Below are positions 33,790 to 43,292 of a stretch of 49,974 nucleotides of DNA, piece by piece. Position numbers and translations under genes: made by a program. The DNA lies in assembly GCA_034439475.1 (NCBI GenBank), contig JAWXAN010000071.1, forward strand, positions 1 to 49,974, given 5' to 3'. Below the pieces are notes generated by a model. That model saw only the letters and a list, made by a program, of their open reading frames with translations. It ran no database searches and had not been told where the DNA came from. Origin of the DNA: Candidatus Zixiibacteriota bacterium (GTDB lineage: Bacteria > Zixibacteria > MSB-5A5 > GN15 > FEB-12). The first letter of the stretch is position 1; every line of letters begins with the position of its first letter.

Positions 33790-34766
33790 GCCATCTTTCC
33801 CTGAAGGCGATCTTTTAGCTTCGCCAAAACGACCTCACCGCTAAGATTTATTATGAAAGTGAAGATAAATAAGAGCGTTCCAATTAGAAAAAGCACATTG
33901 TAGTGCGGACTGCCGAAAACCACTTCGCCAAGTTCTGAGGCAATGGTTACCGACATCGTGCGTATTGAATCGGTAAGACTCGCCGACATAATTGCGGCGT
34001 TGCCTGAGGCCATAAGCACAATCATCGTCTCACCCACTGCGCGGCCAAATCCGAGTACTATCCCTGCCGCAATTCCGGGCAGAGCCGCAGGCAATACCAT
34101 AGTAAATGAGACCTGCCATGGATTTGCTCCCAGCGCCAGGGCGGCCTCACGAAGCGAGCGAGGAACCGCCGTCATGGCATCCTCGGCTACCGTAAAAATT
34201 ATGGGAATGACGGCAACACCGAGGGCGATACCGGCATTGACGGCGTTCAATCGATACGTGAATCCGAAAAGTGTTTGCAGGGCGGAGGCCATAATGAGCA
34301 GGGCAAAAAATCCAAGCACAACCGATGGGATGCCCGCGAGAATCTCCACGACCGGTTTGATTATCTCCCGCATCCGTTTCGATGCAAATTCCGATGAATA
34401 TATCGCCGCTCCAACAGCGAATGGAACTGCAAAGAGCATGGCGATGAAGGCGGCCTTAATTGTTCCGAGAAAAAGTGGAAGAAGCGAATATTTGGGATGA
34501 TCTGAATTTGGTTGCCACGACCATTTTGCCTCCTGGCCTTTGACAAATTCTTGTTTGAAAAGCAGTTTATCAATGGAGGCTTCTTCCTGTGTGATCTCAT
34601 CGATAAAAATCGGGATTGATTCCTTGAAAATAAAAACGAAGATGAGCAGGATCGCCCCAAGGGCTGAAAAAGCGGAGAGTGAAATAATCTTTTCGCCGAT
34701 GAATTCGCGTATTTTCGACTTGGGTTTAAATCGTAATGGTTCCATGAATTGCTTTGTGTCCCTCAC
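33786..34766 (-). CDS. pstC: Phosphate ABC transporter permease PstC
   Basis: Inner-membrane partner of PstA, 326 residues. After TM1 a periplasmic loop of about 50 residues follows, then the permease domain with VEILAGIPSVVLGFFALLIM and the EAA loop AMTAVPRSLREAALALGANPW. RAVGETMIVLMASGNAA near residue 240 is strongly conserved in PstC. Encoded 24 bases after pstS, overlapping pstA at its end. Confidence 0.95.
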   Translation of the reverse strand: MRDTKQFMEPLRFKPKSKIREFIGEKIISLSAFSALGAILLIFVFIFKESIPIFIDEITQEEASIDKLLFKQEFVKGQEAKWSWQPNSDHPKYSLLPLFLGTIKAAFIAMLFAVPFAVGAAIYSSEFASKRMREIIKPVVEILAGIPSVVLGFFALLIMASALQTLFGFTYRLNAVNAGIALGVAVIPIIFTVAEDAMTAVPRSLREAALALGANPWQVSFTMVLPAALPGIAAGIVLGFGRAVGETMIVLMASGNAAIMSASLTDSIRTMSVTIASELGEVVFGSPHYNVLFLIGTLLFIFTFIINLSGEVVLAKLKDRLQGKMA

Positions 34767-34790
34767 CTGTTCGATTCAATGCGCGTGTCG

Positions 34791-35648
34791 CTATTGAATC
34801 ACATTATTCAACGCATCGTCCTCTTTCAACGGAACGTACTCCGTCTCAAGAGCAATTTTCTGCCCCTCCGGAGATAGGGCAAAGTTCGCAAAGTCCTTGA
34901 TCAAACCTGTGGGTGTGCCGTCGAAAAACCAATAGAGTTCGCGTGAAATGGGATAAACCCCCGCTGAAATTGTTTCCGGGTTGGGACTGATTGCTTCACT
35001 TGAATCAGAATACCTTACCATGGCATGTTTGACGCCTGTCGCCCATGCGATGCCGCCATAACCGATGCCATTGACGTCGTGGGCAACGGCATTGACAACG
35101 GCCGATGTCCCAGGCAACGTCTGTGTCTGCTCGGCAAAATCTTCCTCGTCTAATACATGCTCTTTAAAAAATGAATATGTGCCGGAGTTATTTTCTCGTC
35201 CATAGACGATAATGGTGGCGTCCGGGCCGCCTAAAGCTTTCCAGTTTGTTATTTGCCCTGTGTATATAGACTTCAACTGAGGCAGACTGAAAGTGGAAAT
35301 GGGATTGCTTTCATGGACAAATACAGCAATGCCGTCGAGCGCTACAGCCACTCGATAGGGATTGATGTTTTTAGCGGTAGCCTGTGCGGTTTCCTGGGAT
35401 TTTATGTCGCGTGATGCCTGACAGATATCAGTCGTACCGTTGAGGAGCGCGGCAAATCCGGTTCCGGTGCCGCCGCCTGCGACCTGAATTACTGCGTCCC
35501 GGTTTTTCTTCATATACTCTTCAGCCCAGCGTTGGCCGAGACGAACCAGCGTGTCGGATCCCTTCACTGTGACTGTTTGTTTTGATTTGGCACAGCCGAA
35601 CAGTGCGGCTATGAAAAAGATAGAAACAAAGGCGAGAGTTCTTTTCAT
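34791..35648 (-). CDS. pstS: Phosphate-binding lipoprotein PstS
   Basis: Captures phosphate in the periplasm for PstCAB. 285 residues with a lipoprotein signal ending in ALFGC (Cys19). Ligand-binding segments GSDTLVRLGQRWAEEY, VAGGGTGTGFAALLNGTTDICQASR and YGRENNSGTYSFF match the PBP-like PstS family. The start is supported by an AGGAG site on the minus strand. First transporter gene, 192 bases after phoR; that spacer probably has its own promoter, but no full PHO box could be made out. Confidence 0.95.
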   Translation of the reverse strand: MKRTLAFVSIFFIAALFGCAKSKQTVTVKGSDTLVRLGQRWAEEYMKKNRDAVIQVAGGGTGTGFAALLNGTTDICQASRDIKSQETAQATAKNINPYRVAVALDGIAVFVHESNPISTFSLPQLKSIYTGQITNWKALGGPDATIIVYGRENNSGTYSFFKEHVLDEEDFAEQTQTLPGTSAVVNAVAHDVNGIGYGGIAWATGVKHAMVRYSDSSEAISPNPETISAGVYPISRELYWFFDGTPTGLIKDFANFALSPEGQKIALETEYVPLKEDDALNNVIQ

Positions 35649-35840
35649 TATTCTGCTCCTGATATTATTGCCGCACAGCGGCCTAAATGACTATTCATTA
35701 ATCCCATACTCCTGTGTACAAGTAATGGTTCTAATGTTAGAATCTCGTTAGGGAATTGCAATAAAGCTCGGAAAGAATAGCACTGTTTTTCTATTCTGTG
35801 CTTGACTCTCATCTTTAGCATCTTATTGAATGACAGTCGG

Positions 35841-37637
35841 TTAATTAAAATCGTCGGCAACTTTGGGCAGTTTTATTATGAAGCTGCTGCCCACGCCAAT
35901 TTGGCTTTCCACCTCGACCGTGCCGCCATGCGCGAGTGCGATATGCTTCACAATAGCGAGTCCTAAACCTGTCCCGCCGCTCTCGCGTCCACGACCCTTA
36001 TCGACCCGATAAAAGCGCTCGAAGATTCGAGGCAGGTGCTCAGCGGAGATCCCGGGACCGTTATCTGAGACGGTAATCAAAATAGTATTATCGTTTTGTA
36101 CTGAATCAATGTTGACCGTGCTTCCTTCATTGCAGAATTTGATCGCGTTATCCATCAGATTGACAATGGCCTGTTCCAGCAGTGAGGGATTGACCTTTCC
36201 TTTTAAAGTCGGGTCGCATGAGACTTTAACAGAAATATTTTTCGTGTCGGCAGACTCTGTGGTCTGATCTACCGCCTGACTAATAATTTCGAGTATTTTA
36301 TTCGATTCAAGCTGGATACCTGATTTTTCTGTCAATTGCTCAATTCGAGATAAACTCAGCAAGTCTTCGATGATGGCATTTAGTCTGTCGACCTGACGCA
36401 GAATGATATCGAGAAAGCGCTGCTGCTCAGCATGATTTTCGAGTTCTCCGTCTATCATCGTCTCAACATAGCCTTTAATCGATGTTAATGGAGTACGGAG
36501 TTCATGCGAGACATTGGCCACAAACTCGCGCCGTACATTTTCCAGTTTCCTAATACGCGTGACATCGTTGAGCACAATAAGCACACCGATACCCCGGCCC
36601 TGAGCATTCCGAAGTATTGTGCCATGCGCCTGGAGTATTCGCTCGGGTCGAAATCCATCGCTGATAGCGATCTCGTCTTCAACTGGAAGAGTCCCCCCTC
36701 GTGCGCGAGACACTAAATTCAGCAACTGGCTGTTTCTGATTATTTCCTGTATACTTCGCCCGAGCGCATTGGCTGGGTCAACGCCAATAAGTTGTCCGGC
36801 GGTTCGATTGAGATTGATAAGCCGGTCATCGCTGTCAATGGCGAGCACCCCTTCGACCATGCTTGAAAGGATGGCATCCTGTTCATTTCTCTGCTGTGTC
36901 ATCACGCCCATTCGTTCATTCAATTGCGATGACATCGTATTGAGAACTTCGGCCAGCCCGCCGATTTCCTCGGAGTCTGGAACAGGAAGGCGAAGGTTCA
37001 GTTCGCCGCTTGAAAACCTCTCTGCGCCGCGTTTGATAAGTTCAATCGGACGGCTAATTCGACGCGCGACATAGAGACTTGCCGCCCCGACAATAAGCGC
37101 CAGCAAAATACATCCAAAGCCAAGCTGGATATACATTTCCCTCAATGTCTTATCAATGGCTGTGGTCGGGATGGCGCTTCGCACAACTGCAATGACCTTG
37201 CCGTCACTGTTTTTTACCGGAATGGCCACATACAGCAGAGGCTTGCCGACTGTCACGCTATGCCGCCGGATTGTGCCGACTTTGCCCGTGAGGGCTTGAA
37301 TTACCTCAGGGCGGGTCGCGTGATTATCCATTGCGGCGGGGTTCTCATGGGAATCCCCGATGACCACTCCATCAGAAAGAATGACCGTCAGACGTGACTG
37401 TGATATTTCTCCAATCGCCTTGCACACGCTATCCACATAGGCGCTATCTTCAAGGCCGAAATGGTCATTCAACTGCTGGCGGGCGAGCATCGCTTGTCTT
37501 TCAAGCCCTTCAGTCGTTTGCTCGATATAAAAAGTCCGGAGCGATCCAATAGCATAGAGCCCTATTATAATTAGACATACGAGGGTGATTACGAGGTACG
37601 AGGGATAAAGCTGCCAAAAAAAACGGCGACGAGACAT
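35841..37637 (-). CDS. phoR: Phosphate-regulon sensor histidine kinase PhoR
   Basis: Membrane kinase of 598 residues. TM1 at about 14-33, an extracytoplasmic domain of about 135 residues (larger than in E. coli PhoR, and similar to the Bacillus type), TM2 at about 172-192, HAMP (about 193-245), PAS (about 255-365), HisKA with the phospho-acceptor in FVANVSHELRTPLTSIKGY, and an ATPase domain with N box NLMDNAIKF, G1 VSDNGPGIS, F box IFERFYRV and G2 GGTGLGLAIVKHI. Encoded three bases after phoB, so both are co-transcribed. Confidence 0.95.
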   Translation of the reverse strand: MSRRRFFWQLYPSYLVITLVCLIIIGLYAIGSLRTFYIEQTTEGLERQAMLARQQLNDHFGLEDSAYVDSVCKAIGEISQSRLTVILSDGVVIGDSHENPAAMDNHATRPEVIQALTGKVGTIRRHSVTVGKPLLYVAIPVKNSDGKVIAVVRSAIPTTAIDKTLREMYIQLGFGCILLALIVGAASLYVARRISRPIELIKRGAERFSSGELNLRLPVPDSEEIGGLAEVLNTMSSQLNERMGVMTQQRNEQDAILSSMVEGVLAIDSDDRLINLNRTAGQLIGVDPANALGRSIQEIIRNSQLLNLVSRARGGTLPVEDEIAISDGFRPERILQAHGTILRNAQGRGIGVLIVLNDVTRIRKLENVRREFVANVSHELRTPLTSIKGYVETMIDGELENHAEQQRFLDIILRQVDRLNAIIEDLLSLSRIEQLTEKSGIQLESNKILEIISQAVDQTTESADTKNISVKVSCDPTLKGKVNPSLLEQAIVNLMDNAIKFCNEGSTVNIDSVQNDNTILITVSDNGPGISAEHLPRIFERFYRVDKGRGRESGGTGLGLAIVKHIALAHGGTVEVESQIGVGSSFIIKLPKVADDFN

Positions 37638-37640
37638 AGG

Positions 37641-38327
37641 CTATTCCCTAAAACGGTATCCGACGCCGCGAACAGTTTCGATATGCTTTCCGGATTTACC
37701 GAGCTTCTTTCTCAGCCCGACAATTTGAACATCGACCGAGCGGTCGGTTACAATAACATCGGATCCCCGCACGGCGTTGACAATCTGGTAGCGGGTGAAG
37801 ACCCACCCGGGGCGGGTAGCCAGCGCATGGAGAAGCCTGAATTCAGTGTTTGTAAGGCTTACAAGTTCGGCATTTGCGATGACCTCGCGCCGCCCCGGTG
37901 CAATGGTCAGATCGTCAAATGTAAGAATGTCATCGATACCAGCCAGAACGGTTGATTTTCGTCTGAGCACTGCTTTCAGGCGGGCGAGGACGACCCTGGG
38001 GCTGAATGGTTTGGTGATATAGTCATCGGCCCCCAATTCCAGACCGGAGACGATATCGGCCTCCTCCCCTTTGGCTGAAAGCATCACAATTGCGGCCTGT
38101 TTTGTTGTTTGGTCATTTTTAAGGATTTTGCAGACTTCCAGACCATCGATTCCAGGAAGCATAAGATCAAGCAGGATAATTTGAGGCGGGTTGGCTCGGG
38201 CGGCCTCAAGTCCCGCTTCGCCAGAGGGTGCGACAGACACTGCATAGCCTTCGCGTTCAAGATTAAACCTGATAAGCTCACGAATGTCAGCTTCGTCTTC
38301 TATGACAAGGATTCGTTCTTTGGCCAT
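37641..38327 (-). CDS. phoB: Phosphate-regulon response regulator PhoB
   Basis: OmpR/PhoB-type regulator of 228 residues. Receiver domain with the acidic pair in VIEDEADIR, phospho-acceptor Asp near 55 (IILLDLMLPGIDGLEV) and Lys in DYITKPFSPR. The C-terminal winged helix (about 130-228) has LVSLTNTEFRLLHALATRPGWV and ends in VRGVGYRF. First gene of the phoB-phoR-pst-phoU set. It diverges from livK through a 160-base spacer. Confidence 0.95.
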   Translation of the reverse strand: MAKERILVIEDEADIRELIRFNLEREGYAVSVAPSGEAGLEAARANPPQIILLDLMLPGIDGLEVCKILKNDQTTKQAAIVMLSAKGEEADIVSGLELGADDYITKPFSPRVVLARLKAVLRRKSTVLAGIDDILTFDDLTIAPGRREVIANAELVSLTNTEFRLLHALATRPGWVFTRYQIVNAVRGSDVIVTDRSVDVQIVGLRKKLGKSGKHIETVRGVGYRFRE

Positions 38328-38487
38328 ATCATATCCAGAAACAAGGGAGCCTTCATATTTAAGGGCTCAGTATACCAGAGGAGGGAGATACTTGTCAAAG
38401 GAGAAGAAATGCCTTCTTGACAGAGGGCAAAAGTGATAGCTATCTTCACGTTTTACAGATTAACCGTTAACGATCGGGAATGGATTC

Positions 38488-39657
38488 ATGAACGTACGTT
38501 TTTTAACTGTCTCATTGGTAATTTTAGGACTGGCTCTTGCCGGATGCAACAAGGATGACAAATCCGACGCTCAGACCGAGGGCCAGACGACCGCGCAGGA
38601 TGAAATCCTGATCGGCGCTTATCTCTCTTTAACGGGAACAACGGCCACATTTGGGCTGTCCACTCAAAAAGGGGTTGAAATTGCTGTCGATGAAGTAAAT
38701 CAGGCTGGCGGTGTGCTGGGCAAAAAGATTCGACTCCTAACTGAAGACACTCAGTCGAAACCCGAAGAAGCCGCGCTTGCTACAACCAAACTTATCACCC
38801 GCGACCATGTAAAGGCGTTAATTGGTGAGATTGCCTCATCGCGGACTCTGGCCGCCGCACCAATCGCACAGGCGAATAAAATACCGATGATTACCCCCGG
38901 TTCGACCAATCCCGAAGTCACCAAAAAAGGGGATTATATTTTCCGTGTCTGCTATATCGACTCCTTTCAGGGAGAGGTCCTTGCCAAGTTTGCCTATAAT
39001 TCACTGAACGCAGGAAAAGTGGCGATTCTCGAAGATGTGAAAAATGATTACAGCATCGGGCTTGCCCAATTCTTCGCCGACAAATTTAAAGAACTCGGCG
39101 GGACAATTATTGCTACCCAGGCATACAGTGAGGGTGACGCTGATTTCAATGCGCAATTGACATCGCTCAAGAGCTCGACGCCTGATCTTATTTTTGTGCC
39201 CGGCTACTACCAGGAGGCGGCTTTGATAGTCAAACAAGCTCGCGGGTTGAACATGACGATGCCCTTCCTCGGCGGCGATGGATGGGATTCCAATGAGCTG
39301 GTTGAGATCGGCGGCGAGGCCATGAACAACACCTATTTCGGCAATCATTATGCCCAGGATGACACCAGCAAAGTTGTTCAGGAGTTTGTCGCCAAATTCA
39401 GAGGCCGGTATCAAAATGAAACTCCCGATGCAATGGCGGTGCTTGGATACGATGCCGCAAATATACTTTTCGATGCGATTAAGCGGGCGGGCAGTGATGA
39501 AAGCACCAAAATTCGCGATGCTTTGGCAACAACCACCGATTACCCCGGAGTTGCTGGCCGCACGACTATCGACAGCGATAGAAACGCCAAGAAATCACTG
39601 GTGATTATCGCGATAAACGATGGCCAGCTTCGTTTCTACGAATCGGTACAACCGTAA
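38488..39657 (+). CDS. livK: Branched-chain amino-acid ABC transporter substrate-binding lipoprotein
   Basis: 389 residues. Lipoprotein signal MNVRFLTVSLVILGLALAGC (Cys20), then a short polar linker and the type I periplasmic binding fold: ILIGAYLSLTGTTATFG, AVDEVNQAGGVLGKKIRL, IGEIASSRTLAAAPIAQ, and the hinge segment RVCYIDSFQG. The family binds Leu/Ile/Val or related compounds; specificity cannot be read. It is separated from the permease genes by a strong terminator at 39730, so it is probably made in excess of them. Confidence 0.92.
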   Translation: MNVRFLTVSLVILGLALAGCNKDDKSDAQTEGQTTAQDEILIGAYLSLTGTTATFGLSTQKGVEIAVDEVNQAGGVLGKKIRLLTEDTQSKPEEAALATTKLITRDHVKALIGEIASSRTLAAAPIAQANKIPMITPGSTNPEVTKKGDYIFRVCYIDSFQGEVLAKFAYNSLNAGKVAILEDVKNDYSIGLAQFFADKFKELGGTIIATQAYSEGDADFNAQLTSLKSSTPDLIFVPGYYQEAALIVKQARGLNMTMPFLGGDGWDSNELVEIGGEAMNNTYFGNHYAQDDTSKVVQEFVAKFRGRYQNETPDAMAVLGYDAANILFDAIKRAGSDESTKIRDALATTTDYPGVAGRTTIDSDRNAKKSLVIIAINDGQLRFYESVQP

Positions 39658-39729
39658 GCCTTTACAAAATCATTGGCGCTTGAAACTGAAATAATACGGT
39701 CATGTTTTTGGCCGGAGAAAGACTATACG

Positions 39730-39761
39730 GAACCGGCGGCTTCGAGGCCGCCGGTTCTTTT
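39730..39761 (+). terminator. Terminator/attenuator between livK and livH
   Basis: A perfect 11-bp stem (GAACCGGCGGC at 39730-39740 with GCCGCCGGTTC at 39747-39757, six-base loop) is followed by TTTTG. It lies between the binding-protein gene and the permease genes. Confidence 0.85.
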
Positions 39762-39849
39762 GCGTCCTAACCAGTTGACACCGCCAGCAGGATCTATACT
39801 CTGATGTATCCCAGATTTAACTTTCGGCCATATTACTTCATAGGTCTTC

Positions 39850-40755
39850 ATGAGTGAACTGCTGCAACAGATAGTCAATGGCATCTCGCTCGGCAGCATT
39901 TATGCTCTGATAGCCCTTGGGTACACCATGGTCTATGGCATCCTGCGCTTTATCAATTTTGCGCACAGCGATATTTTCATGATTGGGGCTTTCACCGGAT
40001 ACTATCTCGGGCCGCATATTGTCGAGATCTGTGGTGGAAATCTCCTCTTTGCGGGACCGCTGACATTGGTTGCGGCAATGATAATCTGCTCGCTTCTCGG
40101 TGTCATCATTGAAAAGCTTGCCTACAAACCCCTTCGAGGCCGGCCCACGATAACCGTTCTCATCACAGCGATTGGTGTTTCATTTTTTCTGGAATACGGC
40201 GGCCAGCTTGTATTTGGCCCTGACCCAAAACCTTTTCCAGATCTTATTCCCAAGACCACGCTCATTGATTCAAACAATATCGTTATCGGCAGCACCCCCA
40301 TTGTTGTCATCGGCACCGCCATTGGATTGATGCTTCTGCTTCGCTTCATTGTCTTGCGTACCCGCATCGGAACAGCGATGCGGGCGTTGTCGTATAACCT
40401 TCAAGCCGCGCGGCTGATGGGAATAAATATCAATCGGGTTGTCACCTTTACTTTTATCCTCGGGTCATCGCTTGCCGCGGCGGCGGCCATTTTGTACGCT
40501 TCGGTTTACCCAAGTATCAATCCGCTTATGGGAATATTCCCGGGGCTTAAAGCCTTTGTTGCCGCGGTACTGGGCGGCATCGGCAATCTGGTCGGCGCGG
40601 CTTTGGGCGGACTTATTATCGGTCTGACCGAAACGATGGTCACCGGGTACATTTCTTCAACCTACCGTGATGCCATTGCATTCGGCATTCTCATCCTCAT
40701 CCTTCTTTTCAAACCAGCCGGTCTCCTTGGTCGGAACGAGTCGGAGAAAGTCTGA
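39850..40755 (+). CDS. livH: Branched-chain amino-acid ABC transporter permease LivH
   Basis: Inner-membrane permease of 301 residues with about eight hydrophobic segments. Family motifs: NGISLGSIYALIALGYTMVYGILRFINFAHSD at the start, RPTITVLITAIGVSFFLEY, TRIGTAMRALSYNLQAARLMGIN (coupling helix region) and GLKAFVAAVLGGIGNLVGA. The stop codon overlaps the livM start by one base (TGATG). Confidence 0.94.
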   Translation: MSELLQQIVNGISLGSIYALIALGYTMVYGILRFINFAHSDIFMIGAFTGYYLGPHIVEICGGNLLFAGPLTLVAAMIICSLLGVIIEKLAYKPLRGRPTITVLITAIGVSFFLEYGGQLVFGPDPKPFPDLIPKTTLIDSNNIVIGSTPIVVIGTAIGLMLLLRFIVLRTRIGTAMRALSYNLQAARLMGININRVVTFTFILGSSLAAAAAILYASVYPSINPLMGIFPGLKAFVAAVLGGIGNLVGAALGGLIIGLTETMVTGYISSTYRDAIAFGILILILLFKPAGLLGRNESEKV

Positions 40756-41735
40756 TGTCAAAAGGGAAAAGCTCGGCGATCATCCTCGGGATTACCCTTC
40801 TCCTGGCGCTGATTCTGTCACAATTTGAATCATCTTTTAATGGTTATTATTTCCAGATAATTATATATGCGGGTGTCAATATCATCCTGGCCGTTTCGCT
40901 GAATCTGGTCAATGGCTTTACCGGGCAATTTTCATTGGGACATGCGGGATTCATGGCAATCGGCGCCTATACAACGGCGGTAGTGACTTCGCAGATGGGA
41001 GCAGCGGCAGGAGGCGACACGTCAGCGATGTTTATTTTTCCGATCGCCCTTGCATGCGGAGGATTGACGGCCGCGTTTTTTGGCCTGCTTGTGGGGATTC
41101 CGAGTCTTCGACTGCGGGGCGACTATTTGGCGATTGTCACACTCGGGTTTGGCGAGATCATTCGGGTAGTCATTCAAAACATTGATTTTCTCGGTGGAGC
41201 GCGGGGTTTTACGGGGATTGCGAAACTGACAAGTTTCTTTTGGGTCTTCGCTGTGGTGGCTGTAGTCATCTTTGTGATTTCAAATCTCATCCACTCAACC
41301 TACGGCAAAGGTTTTCTTGCGGTGCGCGACGATGAAATAGCCGCCGAAGCGATGGGCATAAATACCACGCGCTACAAAGTAATCGCCTTCGTGACTGGCG
41401 CTTTCTTTGCCGGGGTTGCCGGCGGACTGTACGCGCATTTTGTGACATATATAAATCCATCACAGTTTAGTTTTGTGAAATCGATCGAGATTGTAGTCAT
41501 GGTGATTGTCGGCGGGATGGGACATAATATCGGGGTTATGATCTCTGCGATTATTCTCACAGTATTGCCTGAAGCGCTCAGACCCATTGCGGAATACCGC
41601 ATGGTTATTTATTCGCTTGCTCTGGTTTTTCTGATGATACTTCGCCCGCAGGGGCTTTTCGGCGAAATAAAGTGGCTAACAGCGTTAATAGAAAAGCGCA
41701 AACTTCGCGCTGAAGCTCAGCGAGCAAAGTCCTGA
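40755..41735 (+). CDS. livM: Branched-chain amino-acid ABC transporter permease LivM
   Basis: 326 residues, second permease of the importer. Conserved segments are VNGFTGQFSLGHAGFMAIGAY, RGDYLAIVTLGFGEIIRVV, GKGFLAVRDDEIAAEAMGIN (coupling region) and VMVIVGGMGHNIGV. A hydrophilic Lys/Arg-rich C-terminal tail follows the last membrane segment. Translationally coupled to livH and one base before livG. Confidence 0.94.
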   Translation: MSKGKSSAIILGITLLLALILSQFESSFNGYYFQIIIYAGVNIILAVSLNLVNGFTGQFSLGHAGFMAIGAYTTAVVTSQMGAAAGGDTSAMFIFPIALACGGLTAAFFGLLVGIPSLRLRGDYLAIVTLGFGEIIRVVIQNIDFLGGARGFTGIAKLTSFFWVFAVVAVVIFVISNLIHSTYGKGFLAVRDDEIAAEAMGINTTRYKVIAFVTGAFFAGVAGGLYAHFVTYINPSQFSFVKSIEIVVMVIVGGMGHNIGVMISAIILTVLPEALRPIAEYRMVIYSLALVFLMILRPQGLFGEIKWLTALIEKRKLRAEAQRAKS

Positions 41736-41736
41736 A

Positions 41737-42507
41737 ATGAAATCCGACATACTTACCATTTCAAACTGTTCGATGCGTTTCGGCGGACTGACGGCCGTAT
41801 CAAGCCTCGAGTTGGCGATACCGTCCGATGGTCTTGTCGGCCTTATCGGCCCAAACGGCGCCGGCAAAACGACTGTTTTTAACATGATAACCGGTGTCTA
41901 TCGTCCGACAAGCGGCGAAATTGTCCTTGACGGCTCTTCTATTGTCGGTGAAAAACCGCATCGGATTTGCCGTAAAGGTATCGCACGCACCTTTCAAAAT
42001 ATCCGCCTCTGTTCCTCACTGACAGTCTACCAAAGCGTCCAGATGGCGCTTATCAAGAGTTTGGAATATGGCTTTGGACGGGCTGCGCTCCATGTCGGCC
42101 TCTTTGCTTCGGAAGAAAAACGGGTGCGGCAGACGATCATGGAGACTTTGGATATTTTTAATCTTGTCCACCTCTCTGAAGAACTCGCGGTCTCGCTGCC
42201 TTACGGGGACCAGCGGCGGCTTGAGATTGTACGCGCGCTCGCGACCAAACCGCGCCTTCTTTTGCTCGATGAACCCGCGGCGGGAATGAATCCCTCCGAG
42301 AAGGTCGCGCTGATGTCCCTCATAAAAGAAGTCAAAGAGAAATTCAAAGTCGCTATTCTTCTAATCGAGCATGATATGAAAGTTGTCATGGGTATTTGTG
42401 AGCGGATTACCGTGTTGGATTATGGGGCGAAAATAGCTGAAGGCACTCCGGCGCAGATACAACGAGACCCAAAAGTAATCGAGGCCTACCTTGGCGAAAC
42501 AGTCTGA
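41737..42507 (+). CDS. livG: Branched-chain amino-acid ABC transporter ATP-binding protein LivG
   Basis: 256 residues. Walker [10 protein letters not shown] (about 36-44), Q-loop and LivG-typical RKGIARTFQNIRLCSSLTV, signature SLPYGDQRRLEIVRALA (LPYG variant usual for LivG), Walker B LLLLDEPAAGMNP, His switch IEHDMKVVMG and the BCA_ABC_TP_C end IEAYLGE. One of two ATPases of the importer. Confidence 0.95.
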   Translation: MKSDILTISNCSMRFGGLTAVSSLELAIPSDGLVGLIGPNGAGKTTVFNMITGVYRPTSGEIVLDGSSIVGEKPHRICRKGIARTFQNIRLCSSLTVYQSVQMALIKSLEYGFGRAALHVGLFASEEKRVRQTIMETLDIFNLVHLSEELAVSLPYGDQRRLEIVRALATKPRLLLLDEPAAGMNPSEKVALMSLIKEVKEKFKVAILLIEHDMKVVMGICERITVLDYGAKIAEGTPAQIQRDPKVIEAYLGETV

Positions 42508-42518
42508 GGCGTTTTAGA

Positions 42519-43229
42519 ATGCTTGTACTTAGCAACCTCGAAGTCTGCTACGGCGCTATATCGGCGTTGCGCGGGGTCTCGCTTGCTGTTTCCAAAGGCC
42601 AGATTGTCACCCTCATCGGAGCCAACGGCGCAGGAAAGACCACCACCCTACGCGCAATTTCCGGGCTTGTAAAAACTAAGAGCGGGTCGATTACTTTTAC
42701 TGAGAAAGAAATTGGAAACAGACCGCCCCATGAAATAGTCGCCGCGGGGATTTCGCATTCGCCCGAAGGACGCATGATCTTTGCCAATTTAACAGTCAAA
42801 GAAAATCTCAATATGGGCGCATACCTTCGCCGTGATAAAGTCGAAATCAAAAAAGATTTGGATTATGTCTTTACTATTTTCCCTCGATTGAGCGAACGTC
42901 TCAAGCAGGCTGGAGGCACCCTTTCAGGTGGTGAACAGCAAATGCTTGCCATTGGCCGCGCTCTAATGGCGCGTCCCAAAATGCTTCTGCTGGATGAACC
43001 CTCGCTTGGGATTGCGCCACTGCTGGTGAAATTAATTTTTGAGAAGATCGTCGAAATAAACAAAGAGCTCGGCATGACGATTTTATTGGTTGAGCAAAAC
43101 GCCCACCTGGCCCTTAAAGTCGCCAATTATGGTTATGTAATGGAGACCGGAGAGATAACCCTCCATGGCCCCGCCGCTGAGATAGAGCAGAACGAAGCTG
43201 TTCGCAAAGCGTATCTTGGCGAGATGTAA
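42519..43229 (+). CDS. livF: Branched-chain amino-acid ABC transporter ATP-binding protein LivF
   Basis: 236 residues. Walker A GANGAGKTT, SPEGRMIFANLTVKENL (LivF hallmark), signature LSGGEQQMLAIGRALM, Walker B MLLLDEPSLGIAP and switch VEQNAHLAL. Eleven bases after livG. Completes a full livKHMGF set; no terminator is visible before the following unrelated gene at 43293. Confidence 0.95.
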   Translation: MLVLSNLEVCYGAISALRGVSLAVSKGQIVTLIGANGAGKTTTLRAISGLVKTKSGSITFTEKEIGNRPPHEIVAAGISHSPEGRMIFANLTVKENLNMGAYLRRDKVEIKKDLDYVFTIFPRLSERLKQAGGTLSGGEQQMLAIGRALMARPKMLLLDEPSLGIAPLLVKLIFEKIVEINKELGMTILLVEQNAHLALKVANYGYVMETGEITLHGPAAEIEQNEAVRKAYLGEM

Positions 43230-43292
43230 ATTGTCAGCGCCGAATTATTTTAGGCAATATTTCCTCCAATAAATAAAAGACCAGCAAAATCT

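Noticed and set aside
35830-35836. CTGTCAT half of a PHO box upstream of pstS (minus strand)
   Set aside because: The second half-site is not recognisable and the site lies directly after the phoR stop; one 7-base match is not enough.
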